DNA of 32,508 bases from Pseudooceanicola lipolyticus (GTDB lineage Bacteria > Pseudomonadota > Alphaproteobacteria > Rhodobacterales > Rhodobacteraceae): positions 1 through 32,508 of the forward strand of contig NZ_PGTB01000034.1 of NCBI RefSeq assembly GCF_002786325.1, in the 5' to 3' direction. A program made the translations under genes and the position numbers. Of the stretch, positions 1-7,977 are shown piece by piece. The stretch's first letter is position 1. Every line of letters begins with the position of its first letter. The notes under the pieces were generated by a model. That model was not told where the DNA came from, did no database searches, and saw nothing but the letters and a program-made list of their open reading frames with translations.

Positions 1-469
1 GCGTGCCGACCCAGATCTGGCCCGGCGCGGCCCAGGGAAACCCGGTGAACAGGTAGGCGCGGGCAAATTCCGCCAGTGTCCATGCGCCGGCCAGCAGGGC
101 GATGCGGGCACCGCCGCGCCGGGCCAACCGCGCCGCGCCCCAGAAGGCCGCGCCCCAGAACAGCGCCAGACCGCCCGACATGAACACCAGCGCAAAGGGC
201 GCCATCCAGCCATGCCGCGCCACGTCAACCATGAAAGGTTCGACGATCCAGGCCAGCGCCAGCGCGAAATAGCTGGTGCCGAACAGCCAGCCGGTGACAA
301 ACCCCTGCGCCGGGCGCGGCGCGGCGGCCAGCAGCGCCGGCAGGCAGGCCAGGGCCAACAGGGTAAGCGGCCACAGCCCGAAGGGCGCCAGCCCCAGCGC
401 AGCGGCCAATCCCAGCAAGACCGCCGCGCCAAGCCGCGCGGGCCGGCCCTGCAACAGGCCTGCGATCAT
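1..469 (-). CDS. lnt: Apolipoprotein N-acyltransferase, N-terminal part (runs off the window)
   Basis: Lnt transfers a third acyl chain from phospholipid to the N-terminal cysteine of lipoproteins in the inner membrane. Only the first 156 residues are inside the window. The visible part is almost entirely hydrophobic helices, with the family-typical early motif LAPFGLWPL near residue 28, a membrane segment around GWLFGTSYFALALAW and another around PFALVFMSGGLALFWG. A later EFARAYLFTGFPW stretch is typical of Lnt just before its periplasmic nitrilase-like catalytic domain, which lies beyond base 1. The ATG overlaps the corC stop codon as ATGA, so the two genes are translationally coupled. The corC-lnt order is common in proteobacteria. 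The identification rests on N-terminal motifs and gene order. The catalytic Glu-Lys-Cys cannot be checked here. Confidence 0.88.
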   Translation of the reverse strand, partial: MIAGLLQGRPARLGAAVLLGLAAALGLAPFGLWPLTLLALACLPALLAAAPRPAQGFVTGWLFGTSYFALALAWIVEPFMVDVARHGWMAPFALVFMSGGLALFWGAAFWGAARLARRGGARIALLAGAWTLAEFARAYLFTGFPWAAPGQIWVGT

Positions 470-1368
470 CCCGCCGCTTCCGGCAGCCTCACGCGCAGGC
501 GTTTGATTCGCCGCGGGTCGGCGTCGATCACCTCGAATTCCGGACCGTCCGGATGGGCGACGACCTCGCCCCGGGTCGGCACCCGGCCCGACAGCATGAA
601 GACCAGCCCGCCCAGCGTGTCGATCTCTTCCTCGTCAACCTCGTCATGTTCGGTCAGCGAGCGGCCGATCTCGGCCTCGAACTCTTCCAGCGGGGTCTTG
701 GCCAAGGCGACATATTGGCCGGGCTTTTCCTTGATCCAGGTCTTGTCCTCGTCGATGTCGTGTTCGTCCTCGATCTCGCCCACGACCTGTTCGATCAGAT
801 CCTCGATGGTGACCAGACCGTCGACGCCGCCATATTCATCGATCACCAGCGCCATGTGCCGCCGTTCGGTCTGCATCTTGGTCAGCAGCACGCCGATCGG
901 CATCGAGGGCGGCACGAACAGCAGCGGGCGCAGCATCGCGCCCAGGTCGAATTCGGCGGTGCTGCCGTTAAAGCCGTAATTCAGGGCGAAATCCTTCAGG
1001 TGGATAAAGCCCAGCGGCGTGTCCAGGGTGCCCTCGTAGGCAGGAATGCGGGTCATCCCGCTTTCGCGGAATACCTTGACCAGATCGTCCTTGGAGATGT
1101 TTACCGGGACCGAGACAATCTCGGCGGTCGGAATCGCCACGTCATCGACGCGCATCCGCCGCAGATTGATCAATCCGCGCGTAGGTTCATACGCCGAAGA
1201 GGCGCCGTTCAGGAACGAGGACGCGTCGGTCTCGTTCGGACTCAGGGCTTCGAGGATGCGTCCGAAGAATCCGGCCTTTTCTTCCGGCCTCTCGTCTGCC
1301 TCATCGCCCGAGTGTGTCTGCGGAAGCGCGCTCTGCGCCGCGCTAGATCCGCTGTCAGTGTCGCCCAT
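466..1368 (-). CDS. corC: CorC/YbeX-type CBS-domain protein (hemolysin-like, cytoplasmic)
   Basis: This is a 300-residue soluble protein of the CorC/YbeX family, linked to magnesium/cobalt efflux and, in other bacteria, to ribosome metabolism. Its exact activity is unsettled. Residues 1-60 are polar and low in complexity. Two CBS motifs follow (about 75-135 and 145-200), including the signature GGVDGLVTIEDLIEQVVGEI and an acidic EDEHDIDED run. A CorC_HlyC transporter-associated domain occupies about 215-295. There is no DUF21 membrane domain. The ATG at 1368 is chosen because AAGGA lies just upstream. An in-frame ATG at 1413 would lengthen the protein by 15 residues and overlap the ybeY end. 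The gene sits 25 nt after ybeY and overlaps lnt by 4 nt, which fits one operon. Confidence 0.92.
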   Translation of the reverse strand: MGDTDSGSSAAQSALPQTHSGDEADERPEEKAGFFGRILEALSPNETDASSFLNGASSAYEPTRGLINLRRMRVDDVAIPTAEIVSVPVNISKDDLVKVFRESGMTRIPAYEGTLDTPLGFIHLKDFALNYGFNGSTAEFDLGAMLRPLLFVPPSMPIGVLLTKMQTERRHMALVIDEYGGVDGLVTIEDLIEQVVGEIEDEHDIDEDKTWIKEKPGQYVALAKTPLEEFEAEIGRSLTEHDEVDEEEIDTLGGLVFMLSGRVPTRGEVVAHPDGPEFEVIDADPRRIKRLRVRLPEAAG

Positions 1369-1393
1369 CGTTCCTTTTTCCAAAGTAAGCCTG

Positions 1394-1906
1394 TCAGGAT
1401 TCGTCCGTGACATCCGTATACGGGTCGGTCAACCCAAGCCGTCCAAGTATAGTGACCTCAAGCCCTTCCATCAACGTGGCATCGGCATCACGAATGTGAT
1501 CATAGCCCAGCAAATGTAACATCCCGTGAACGATCAGGTGGGTCACATGGTCTGAAAACGGCTTGCCGGCGGCCGCGGCCTCGCGCGCGCAGGTGTCATA
1601 GGCGATGGCGATATCGCCCAGTGACAGCGTGCCGGTCACGTCGGGTTCGGGCCGGGCGGGCGGGCGGCCGGGCTGCGGTGCCGCCAGCTCGGCCTCGGGC
1701 CAGCTCAGCACATTGGTCGGCTGCGGCTTGCCGCGGAAATCGGCGTTCAATTCGGCAATCCGGGCATCGTCGCAGGCCAGCAGCGTGACTTCGCAGGCCT
1801 CGGCGTCGATCCCCAGATGCGCCAGCGTTGCGGCCGCCGCGGTGTCGGCCAACTGCTCCAGATCGGCGGCGGCCCAGCGGGGGTCTTCTATAACGGTTTC
1901 AATCAC
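1394..1906 (-). CDS. ybeY: Endoribonuclease YbeY, rRNA maturation factor
   Basis: YbeY is a single-strand-specific metal-dependent RNase for 16S rRNA 3'-end maturation and ribosome quality control. The zinc site is complete: [11 protein letters not shown] supplies His127, His131 and His137. The conserved [14 protein letters not shown] segment lies near residues 57-70. At 170 residues it is slightly longer than E. coli YbeY, mainly because of a Pro/Ala/Arg-rich insertion at about 73-92 between the NVLSWP strand and the LGDIAI strand. The start is GTG at 1906. An in-frame TAA lies immediately upstream, so no longer version is possible. The gene lies between phoH and corC in the usual order. The 150-nt gap after phoH is longer than the other intra-operon gaps. 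Confidence 0.94.
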   Translation of the reverse strand: MIETVIEDPRWAAADLEQLADTAAAATLAHLGIDAEACEVTLLACDDARIAELNADFRGKPQPTNVLSWPEAELAAPQPGRPPARPEPDVTGTLSLGDIAIAYDTCAREAAAAGKPFSDHVTHLIVHGMLHLLGYDHIRDADATLMEGLEVTILGRLGLTDPYTDVTDES

Positions 1907-1933
1907 TTAAGCATAAGTCCATTGCGCTGGGTT

Positions 1934-1998
1934 CGGCATTGCTCCGGATCTCGGTCCGGGGCCTGCTGGCTGCCGCCGGACTGCGCACCGCAATGCCG
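1934..1998. repeat. Inverted repeat in the phoH-ybeY spacer
   Basis: CGGCATTGC (1934-1942) and GCAATGCCG (1990-1998) are perfect 9-bp inverted arms. The 47-nt interior contains further short GC-rich complementarity (CCGGA/TCCGG). On the minus-strand transcript this can fold ahead of the ybeY GTG start. No U-run follows, so it does not look like a simple intrinsic terminator. A role in mRNA processing or attenuation between phoH and ybeY is only inferred. Confidence 0.5.
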
Positions 1999-2057
1999 TG
2001 TGCCCGGTGCTGTTCAAGGGCATACCTCGCCGTTGCGTCCCGATGCGCCAAGCCGGA

Positions 2058-3065
2058 TCAGCCCTGCGCATCGGCCTCGTAGGCTTCGATGATCGCCGCG
2101 ACCAGCGGGTGGCGCACCACGTCTTTCGAAGTGAAATAGTTGAAGCCGATCTTGGGGATCGTCGACAGCAGCCGCTCGGCATCGGCCAGCCCCGACTGCA
2201 CCCCGCGCGGCAGATCGACCTGGCTGCGGTCGCCGGTGATCACCATGCGCGAACCTTCGCCGAGGCGGGTCAGAAACATTTTCATCTGCATCGTCGTGGC
2301 ATTCTGCGCCTCGTCCAGCACCACGAAGGCATTGGCCAGCGTGCGCCCGCGCATGAAGGCCAGCGGCGCGATCTCGATGCGCTTTTCCTCCATCATCTTG
2401 GCCAGTTGCTTGCCCGGCAGGAAATCGTTCAGCGCGTCATAAAGCGGCTGCATGTAGGGATCGACCTTGTCCTTCATGTCGCCGGGCAGAAAGCCCAGCC
2501 GCTCGCCGGCCTCGACCGCCGGGCGCGACAAGATGATCTTGTCGACATGGCCACCGATGAACATGGTCACGCCCACCGCCACCGCCAGATAGGTCTTGCC
2601 GGTGCCCGCCGGGCCGATGCCGAAACACAGCTCGTTCTCGAACAGCGACCGCACATAGGCCTTTTGCGCGGCGGTGCGGGGTTCGACCATCTTCTTGCGG
2701 GTCTTGATCTCGAACTGGCCACCGCGGAACATTTCCAGCTGGTCGCCATCCTCGGCCTCGGCCTGGGCGCCGCCCAGCCGCAGCTCGCGGTCGATGTCGC
2801 CGGCTTCCAGCGGACGCCCGGCTTCCAGCCGGGTATAGAGCGAGCGCAGCACCTGTGCGGCCTGGTTGCGCTGGGCCTCTTCGCCCAGGATCGCCAGCTG
2901 GTTGCCGCGGCGCAGGATCTGCACGCCGGTTTTCTGTTCGATATCGGCAAGGTTGCGGTCATATTCGCCGCACAGGTCGATCAACAGGCGATTGTCGGGG
3001 AATTCCAGCTGCACCTCTTGCGGCGCGGTCATGGTCTGCGGTGGGGTAAGGGCGCCAATGGCCAA
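2058..3065 (-). CDS. phoH: PhoH family ATPase (PhoH-like protein)
   Basis: PhoH-like P-loop ATPase of the YbeZ type, which is functionally linked to YbeY and RNA metabolism. Counting from the TTG start, the N-terminal part holds the typical NRLLIDLCGEYDRNL segment, a KH-like region follows, then Walker A GPAGTGKTYLAVAVG (about 151-165, Lys157) and Walker B FVVLDEAQN (about 246-254), with downstream MVITGDRSQVDLP. The length of about 335 residues is normal. The start is TTG at 3065, preceded by AGGAG at good spacing. The first downstream ATG (3032, giving 324 residues) has no clear ribosome binding site and is the alternative. The gene follows a terminator, so it probably has its own promoter, and it precedes ybeY, corC and lnt. 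Confidence 0.93.
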   Translation of the reverse strand: MAIGALTPPQTMTAPQEVQLEFPDNRLLIDLCGEYDRNLADIEQKTGVQILRRGNQLAILGEEAQRNQAAQVLRSLYTRLEAGRPLEAGDIDRELRLGGAQAEAEDGDQLEMFRGGQFEIKTRKKMVEPRTAAQKAYVRSLFENELCFGIGPAGTGKTYLAVAVGVTMFIGGHVDKIILSRPAVEAGERLGFLPGDMKDKVDPYMQPLYDALNDFLPGKQLAKMMEEKRIEIAPLAFMRGRTLANAFVVLDEAQNATTMQMKMFLTRLGEGSRMVITGDRSQVDLPRGVQSGLADAERLLSTIPKIGFNYFTSKDVVRHPLVAAIIEAYEADAQG

Positions 3066-3149
3066 TCCGCTCTCCTGTATTCGCGATCTGAACCAAGGTT
3101 GCCAACTTCGCCCAAGGCGCGCAAGCGGCTGCGATGCGATTTCGCGAAA

Positions 3150-3191
3150 CTGAAACAAAATTTCGGCCGCCCCCGGGCGGGAGCGGCCGAA
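3150..3191 (-). terminator. Intrinsic terminator after the lipoprotein gene
   Basis: On the minus strand a perfect 9-bp stem TTCGGCCGC / GCGGCCGAA (arms at 3183-3191 and 3162-3170) encloses a C/G-rich loop and is followed by a T-rich tract (ATTTTGTTTC). It lies 25 nt past the stop codon at 3217 and upstream of phoH, so it should end the envelope-gene transcript before phoH. Confidence 0.75.
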
Positions 3192-3216
3192 TCCTTTGGC
3201 ATCCTGTGCGGTCCGG

Positions 3217-3516
3217 TCAAATCGTATCCGGCACCTGCGAGCCGTCCTTGAACGGGCCGATGGCGGTGTTGGGCGGGGCGATGCCAGAGCAGACCGGGCG
3301 GCCATAGCTGTCCAGCCGCGCGTCCATATAACCTTCCAGCCCGTCATCGATGATCCAGTGGTCGCAACCGTTCGGATCCACCCAGATGCCGGCGCTGAGC
3401 ACGCCCAGTTCCTTCGAATCGATCCCCCGATCGGCGGTCAGGTCACCGCCATTGATCCCGCAGGCCGACAGGGCCGCCACTGCCGCGATGACCGAAACCG
3501 TTTTCACAACACGCAT
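3217..3516 (-). CDS. Small lipoprotein sharing a Cys/Trp/Asp-rich block with the upstream OmpA-like protein
   Basis: The 99-residue product has an N-terminal lipoprotein signal: two basic residues, a hydrophobic run and a lipobox LSAC with Cys19 as the lipidated residue. The rest should be periplasmic or outer-membrane anchored. Residues 43-76 carry a block WVDPNGCDHW, DDGLEGYM and GRPVC that matches, with a few substitutions, a block in the gene just upstream. The C-terminus (GPFKDGSQVPDTI) has no recognisable domain. ATG at 3516 is preceded by GAGGAA. The gene begins 10 nt after the OmpA-like gene stops and is followed by a strong terminator, so the two form a transcription unit. Function is unknown. 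The shared pair of Cys residues suggests an intramolecular disulfide, which is an inference. Confidence 0.82.
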   Translation of the reverse strand: MRVVKTVSVIAAVAALSACGINGGDLTADRGIDSKELGVLSAGIWVDPNGCDHWIIDDGLEGYMDARLDSYGRPVCSGIAPPNTAIGPFKDGSQVPDTI

Positions 3517-3526
3517 CACTCGTTCC

Positions 3527-4108
3527 TCACTGCAGGCAGATGATTTCGACACGGCGGTTTTCCGCCCGACCGCGCGCGGTGTCGTTGCTGGCGCGCGGCT
3601 GGCGCTCGCCATAGCCGCGCACGTCCAGAACCCGCACGCCGGTCGCTTTGGCGACCAGCGCCACCGAATTGGCGCGGCGTTCGCTGAGCCGCATGTTGTA
3701 CTCGTCCGAGGCGCGGCTATCGGTATGCCCGGTGATGATAAAGCCCGAGGGCGCGGTGGCGCGGGCAAAGAAATCGCGCAGGCGCTGTTGACCGGTGCCG
3801 CTGATCTGCCACTTGTCGGTGTCGAAATACTGGTCGGTGGGCATGATGCCGCACACCTTGCCGCGGCGGCAGACCGGGCGGCCGTCCCGGGTGAGATGCG
3901 GGCTCATGTAACCTTCGGCGCCGTCATCCATGACCCAATGTTCGCAACCATCCGGATCGACCCAGATCGACGGCACATAGCGCTCGGCATAGCGCGGCTG
4001 TTCCGAGCTCTGCGCGCGCACCTCTGCAGGGATCAGCAGCGCGACCGACAGCGCCAGCAGCGCTGCCAGCGAAAGCAGCAGCAGTTTGATCGTGTCATTC
4101 CCGGCCAT
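3527..4108 (-). CDS. OmpA-family peptidoglycan-binding protein with an N-terminal Cys/Trp/Asp-rich block
   Basis: The N-terminus has one long hydrophobic segment (IKLLLLSLAALLALSVALL) ending in VRAQ, a likely signal peptide. Residues 48-80 hold the block WVDPDGCEHW, DDGAEGYM and GRPVC that recurs in the next gene. Residues about 90-193 form an OmpA/MotB C-terminal domain with TGHTDSRASDEYNMRLSERR (peptidoglycan-binding loop), RGYGERQP and NRRVEI. The protein probably ties the envelope to peptidoglycan. It has no beta-barrel, so it is not a classical OmpA porin. ATG 4108 is chosen because it gives a compact signal peptide and has AAGG upstream. An in-frame TTG at 4129 would add seven residues. 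The gene lies between miaB and phoH and is paired with the small lipoprotein. Confidence 0.87.
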   Translation of the reverse strand: MAGNDTIKLLLLSLAALLALSVALLIPAEVRAQSSEQPRYAERYVPSIWVDPDGCEHWVMDDGAEGYMSPHLTRDGRPVCRRGKVCGIMPTDQYFDTDKWQISGTGQQRLRDFFARATAPSGFIITGHTDSRASDEYNMRLSERRANSVALVAKATGVRVLDVRGYGERQPRASNDTARGRAENRRVEIICLQ

Positions 4109-4299
4109 CGTATCGACTACCTTATTCAATTCTGTACCTGAAACCGATGCGAGACCTTAGATCACAAAGCCGGGCGGGGAATAAGATAATTGCGATCTCG
4201 CGGAGAAATAGCGGCATTTTCATGGCATTTCCCGGCGATTTTGCTTGCGGGCTGTCAACACTGGCGCCTGTGTGCGGGCACTGTTCGCGGTGTGGCAAC

Positions 4300-5652
4300 T
4301 CAGGCCGGGGCCGAATCGACCGGCGCGGAGGTGTCGATCACCTCGCCACCCAGCGAGTTGGCGCCCGAGGAAGTGATGCGCACCGAGGCGATATCGCCCG
4401 CCGCCAGGCCGCCGCCCTGGACATGCACCGCATGCAGATAGTCAGACTTGCCCACCATCTGCCCCGGCAGGCGTCCGGGCTTTTCGAACAGAACTTTCAC
4501 CGTGCGGCCAACCATCGCGTCTTGCGCCGCGCGCTGCTGGCGGGTGATCAACGCCTGCAGCCGCTGCAGGCGGTCGTCCTTGACCTCCTCGGCCACCTGC
4601 GGGCGTTCCGCCGCCGGGGTGCCCGGGCGGGTGGAATATTTGAACGAATAGGCATAGCCATAGCCAACCGCGTCGATCAGATCGAGCGTGGCCTGGAAAT
4701 CCTCTTCGGTCTCTTCCGGGAACCCGACGATGAAATCCCCCGACATCAGGATATCGGGCCGCGCGGCGCGGATGCGCTCGACCAGGCGCAGATAGCTTTC
4801 AGCAGTGTGGCTGCGGTTCATCCGTTTCAGGATCTTGTCCGACCCGGCCTGCACCGGCAGATGCAGATAGGGCATCAGCTTGGCACATTGGCCATGCGCC
4901 TCGATCAGGTCGTCGGTCATGTCATTGGGGTGCGAGGTGGTGAAGCGGATGCGCTCCAGCCCGTCGATGCCGTCCAGCGCCCAGATCAGCCGCGCCAGCG
5001 ACCAGTCGCCGCCGTCGCCGGCGCCGTGATAGGCATTGACGTTCTGGCCCAGCAGGGTGATCTCGCGCACGCCGCGTTCCACCAGGTCGCGCGCCTCGGA
5101 CAGGATCCGCTCGGCCGGGCGGCTGACTTCGGCGCCGCGGGTATAGGGCACCACGCAGAAGGCGCAGAACTTGTCGCAGCCTTCCTGCACGGTCAGAAAG
5201 GCGGTCGGGCCGCGCTTGGCCCTGGGGCGCGCTTTCAGCCGCTCGAACTTGTCCTCTTCGGGGAAATCAGTGTCGAGCGCCTTTTCCCCCTGCCGCGTCT
5301 TCGCCTCCATCTCGGGCAGGCGGTGATAGCTCTGCGGGCCGACCACCAGGTCGACCAGCGGCTGGCGGCGCATGATCTCTTCGCCCTCGGCCTGGGCGAC
5401 GCAGCCGGCGACGCCGATCTTCAGGTCGGGCTTGTCCGCCTTCAGCCCGCGAAAGCGGCCCAGTTCGGAATAGACCTTTTCCGCCGCCTTCTCGCGGATA
5501 TGGCAGGTGTTCAGCAGGATCATGTCCGCGTCTTCGGGGCGGTCGGTCTGCACATAGCCTTCGCCGCCCAGGGCCTCGGCCATGCGCTCGCTGTCATAGA
5601 CGTTCATCTGACAGCCATAGGTCTTGAGATAGAGCTTTTTCGGAGCGGACAT
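4300..5652 (-). CDS. miaB: tRNA-2-methylthio-N6-dimethylallyladenosine synthase MiaB
   Basis: MiaB is a radical-SAM methylthiotransferase that adds the 2-methylthio group to i6A37 of tRNAs. The 450-residue product has the full architecture. The UPF0004 domain holds three cluster-binding cysteines (Cys14 in TYGCQMN, Cys50 in LLNTCHIRE, Cys84 in VAGCVAQ). The radical-SAM motif CDKFCAFC supplies Cys159, Cys163 and Cys166, followed by LLGQNVNAY, the [13 protein letters not shown] segment and [12 protein letters not shown]-terminal TRAM domain starts near 380. A promoter-like sequence lies just upstream at 5687-5715. The spacing to the downstream OmpA-like gene (191 nt) leaves co-transcription open. 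All catalytic residues are present. Confidence 0.96.
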   Translation of the reverse strand: MSAPKKLYLKTYGCQMNVYDSERMAEALGGEGYVQTDRPEDADMILLNTCHIREKAAEKVYSELGRFRGLKADKPDLKIGVAGCVAQAEGEEIMRRQPLVDLVVGPQSYHRLPEMEAKTRQGEKALDTDFPEEDKFERLKARPRAKRGPTAFLTVQEGCDKFCAFCVVPYTRGAEVSRPAERILSEARDLVERGVREITLLGQNVNAYHGAGDGGDWSLARLIWALDGIDGLERIRFTTSHPNDMTDDLIEAHGQCAKLMPYLHLPVQAGSDKILKRMNRSHTAESYLRLVERIRAARPDILMSGDFIVGFPEETEEDFQATLDLIDAVGYGYAYSFKYSTRPGTPAAERPQVAEEVKDDRLQRLQALITRQQRAAQDAMVGRTVKVLFEKPGRLPGQMVGKSDYLHAVHVQGGGLAAGDIASVRITSSGANSLGGEVIDTSAPVDSAPA

Positions 5653-5686
5653 CGGCAGGGCCTGCGGGTTGGCGGTGGAACGCTAT

Positions 5687-5715
5687 GACATAGACCGCGC
5701 GGGCGCGGCTTGCAA
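5687..5715 (-). promoter_or_regulatory. Candidate sigma70-type promoter for miaB
   Basis: On the minus strand TTGCAA (5710-5715) and TATGTC (5687-5692) are separated by exactly 17 nt and lie about 35 nt before the miaB ATG. It also argues that the plus-strand gene opposite begins downstream (5771) and not at the earlier in-frame TTG at 5669. Confidence 0.45.
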
Positions 5716-5770
5716 TCACCGCCCGATTAGCCGACTCTGCGGCGAAATTCCAGAAAGAGGTCCGTACCCC

Positions 5771-6643
5771 TTGGGCGGCAGCCATCCCACGCTCGATGCC
5801 TTCCTGCAGGACCCGCCGCCGGAACTGGCGAAAGGCCCGGTGGCCCTGATCTTTGCCGAGGACGAGGTCGAGATCGATTCGACCCTGCGCCACCACCTGG
5901 AGTGCGGGTTCCGCTGTGTCGTGGCGCTGATGCCCGAGGCGTTCGGCCTGGCCGCCGACGTGGCCGAGCGGGTGTGTCGCGTGGACCTGGATGCCTGCGC
6001 GCCGGGGGCGGTGATCGACGCGGTGAACCAGGTGGCCGGGGCGGTGCCGGGCGCCTGGGTCTATTACTGCTATAACAGCGAATACCTGTTCTATCCCTTC
6101 TGCGAAAGCCGCACGGTGGGCGAGATGCTGGCCTTTCACGCCGAGGAGCGGCGCGAGGCGATGCTGACCTATATCGTCGATCTCTATGCCGGCGACCTGG
6201 AGCGTCACCCCGGCGCGGTGTCGCTGGAGGAAGCCTGCCTGGACCGTTCGGGCTATTACGCGCTGGCGCGGATCGATCCCGAAACCGGCACCCCGCGCGA
6301 GCGTCAGCTGAATTTCTTCGGCGGGCTGCGCTGGCGCTTTGAGGAGCATATTCCCAAGGCGCGCCGCCGGATCGACCGGGTGGCGCTGTTCCAGGCGCAG
6401 CCGGGGGTGCGGCTGTTGCCCGATCACACATTCAGCGCGCCGGAATACAATACCTTTGCCTGCCCCTGGCATCACAACCTGACGGCGGCGATCTGTTCGT
6501 TCCGCACCGCCAAGGCGCTCAAGCGCAACCCGGGCTCGACCTTCGACATCCCGACCTTCCGCTGGCACAACTCGACCCCCTTCGAATGGCATTCGCGGCA
6601 ATTGCTGGACCTCGGCCTGATGGAGCCGGGGCAGTGGTTTTGA
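5771..6643 (+). CDS. Conserved-looking protein of unknown function, possibly glycosyltransferase-like
   Basis: I do not recognise this gene with certainty. It encodes about 290 residues, rich in aromatic residues, with no signal peptide and no obvious membrane helix. An early VALIFAEDEVEIDSTLRHHL segment resembles the opening of family-2-like glycosyltransferases ('EWLAHHLALGF' style). A central WVYYCYNSEYLFYPF segment and a late ACPWHHN plus SFRTAKALKR would suit a nucleotide-sugar enzyme, but no DxD is evident. No ATG is available near the N-terminus. TTG 5771 is preceded by AGAGG (5756-5760). An earlier TTG at 5669 would overlap the miaB promoter. Codon use from 5771 onward matches its neighbours. 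The last 19 codons lie in a 113-bp tandem duplication. It is divergent from miaB. Confidence 0.7.
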   Translation: MGGSHPTLDAFLQDPPPELAKGPVALIFAEDEVEIDSTLRHHLECGFRCVVALMPEAFGLAADVAERVCRVDLDACAPGAVIDAVNQVAGAVPGAWVYYCYNSEYLFYPFCESRTVGEMLAFHAEERREAMLTYIVDLYAGDLERHPGAVSLEEACLDRSGYYALARIDPETGTPRERQLNFFGGLRWRFEEHIPKARRRIDRVALFQAQPGVRLLPDHTFSAPEYNTFACPWHHNLTAAICSFRTAKALKRNPGSTFDIPTFRWHNSTPFEWHSRQLLDLGLMEPGQWF

Positions 6644-6810
6644 GCCTGCCGAGTTGAGGCTGAGCGAATGTGTTAGTTCCGCGGCAGGCTGCGCAAAAAT
6701 GGCATTCGCGGCAATTGCTGGACCTCGGCCTGATGGAGCCGGGGCAGTGGTTTTGAGCCTGCCGAGTTGAGGCTGAGCGAATGTGTTAGTTCCGCGGCAG
6801 GCTGCGCAAA
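6585..6810. repeat. Perfect 113-bp tandem duplication across a gene end
   Basis: Bases 6585-6697 are repeated without change as 6698-6810. Each unit carries the last codons of the upstream gene, its TGA, and a downstream inverted repeat with arms GCCTGCCG and CGGCAGGC, bordered by TTTTG and CAAAA. The first copy keeps the gene intact, so the second is an untranslated repeat of its 3' end. Perfect identity suggests a recent event. Confidence 0.95.
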
Positions 6811-7129
6811 ACACGTGGTCGACCGGTGCGGGCCTTCCCGCTTCATCAACCAAGAGTTGGCCGGGTGGCGGACGACCGCGGGTGGACGCACCCATGATTG
6901 AAAACCGGGCGCTTGATGGCGCCGACACTTCCTTCGGTTGAGCGTGGCGCTGGCTGTGACGAAGCGGCCGCCCGTGCGGGCGGTCGGCCGCTGCCCGGCG
7001 GCGCGCGGTGCGCGCCTTGAATCCGGGCCAAGCGCAAAACTCGGATGTTAGGCTAATCGGCAATACGTACCGACCCAAGTCACCTGAGCCGTCTTCCCGG
7101 GCGCGCCGACGCGAGTCTCAGGATTAATG
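6811..7129. other. Gene-free stretch with stacked inverted repeats, possible element remnant
   Basis: No convincing coding frame is present. The stretch holds a palindromic hairpin with outer arms AGCGGCCG (6963-6970) and CGGCCGCT (6985-6992) around an inner CCGCCCG/CGGGCGG, followed by GCGCGC-GGT-GCGCGC (7001-7015). The string GCGCAAAAC occurs at its left edge and again near 7031. It could be a decayed mobile or REP-like element, but I find no transposase frame and no clear terminal repeats. Confidence 0.4.
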
Positions 7130-7945
7130 TCAGCAAGTGGAAGCGGCATCGCGGCGGAACAGGATCGGAAACCAATCCTCGCGCAGCCGGTCGCCGGGCT
7201 GCATGCCGTGGCCGGGAAAGGGCGGCGAGGTGGGGCCGGGGCGTTCGACATAGCGGGCGTCGTCGCCCACCAGCCGCAGCGAGAAGGCGCGGCGGCGCGC
7301 GGCAGAGCGGTTGCCGCGGGCGCCGTGCAGGATGCGGAAATCGAAGGCCACCGCATCGCCCGGCTCCATCTCGTATTCCAGGATGCGCATGCCACCGGCC
7401 TCGGGATCGGGCACCGGCATGTACTCCTCGGCGTCGGGGAAAAACGCCTGTTCCGAGGCCCAGCGGGTGGGCAGCACCTCTTTCTCCCAGCGATGCGACC
7501 CGGCGACGCAGCGCAGCGTCGCCTCGCGCACCGGGTCGAGCGGCGCCCAGAAACTGACCGTCTGGCGGCCCTGCACGAAATAATAGGGGCTGTCCTGGTG
7601 CCAGGGCGTCGCCATCGAGGTGCCGGGTTCTTTCACCAGGACATGATCGTGAAACAGCTGCACGCGATCCGAGCCCATAAGTTCGGCCGCCACCGCAGCG
7701 GCGGGCGAGTCGGCGATCACCTGCCGGAAGGCCGCGATGCGCGACCAGTTGCAGTAATCGTCGAAGAAGCGGCCGGTTTCGCCGTCGCGCCGGTTTTCCG
7801 AGGCATAGGGGCCGGGCTGGGCCATGTTTTCGGCAATGCCGGCGCGCAACCGCTCGACATGGTCGCGGAACAGTCCGCGCACCAGCACCACGCCGTCGCG
7901 GCGAAAGGTGTCGATATCGGCCGGGGTGAGCAGCGGGTGCATCAT
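7130..7945 (-). CDS. Phytanoyl-CoA dioxygenase (PhyH) family Fe(II)/2-oxoglutarate oxygenase
   Basis: The 271-residue protein has the PhyH double-stranded beta-helix signature. The iron facial triad is readable as His116 and Asp118 in PWHQDSPYY and His207 in ILHGARGN. Arg224 in AFSLRLVGDD is the probable 2-oxoglutarate anchor. It should hydroxylate a small organic substrate using O2 and 2-oxoglutarate, but the substrate cannot be told from sequence. The start is the ATG at 7945; a second ATG follows immediately. It begins only 32 nt after the irr stop in the same direction with no terminator-like U-run, so co-transcription with irr is possible. The C-terminus abuts the gene-free repeat region. 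Substrates such as ectoine or phospholipids would be guesses. Confidence 0.88.
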   Translation of the reverse strand: MMHPLLTPADIDTFRRDGVVLVRGLFRDHVERLRAGIAENMAQPGPYASENRRDGETGRFFDDYCNWSRIAAFRQVIADSPAAAVAAELMGSDRVQLFHDHVLVKEPGTSMATPWHQDSPYYFVQGRQTVSFWAPLDPVREATLRCVAGSHRWEKEVLPTRWASEQAFFPDAEEYMPVPDPEAGGMRILEYEMEPGDAVAFDFRILHGARGNRSAARRRAFSLRLVGDDARYVERPGPTSPPFPGHGMQPGDRLREDWFPILFRRDAASTC

Positions 7946-7977
7946 GGCGGTTCCGGCCTCAGGCCCGCGCCGCGGCG

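Noticed and set aside
7040-7060. A GTTAGGC string resembling an integron attC core
   Set aside because: No partner RYYYAAC core lies at a suitable distance and orientation, so this is a chance match.
5594-7078. A 494-residue minus-strand frame over the unknown gene and the duplication
   Set aside because: It includes the antisense of a better-coded plus-strand gene and of the tandem repeat, with no domain pattern.
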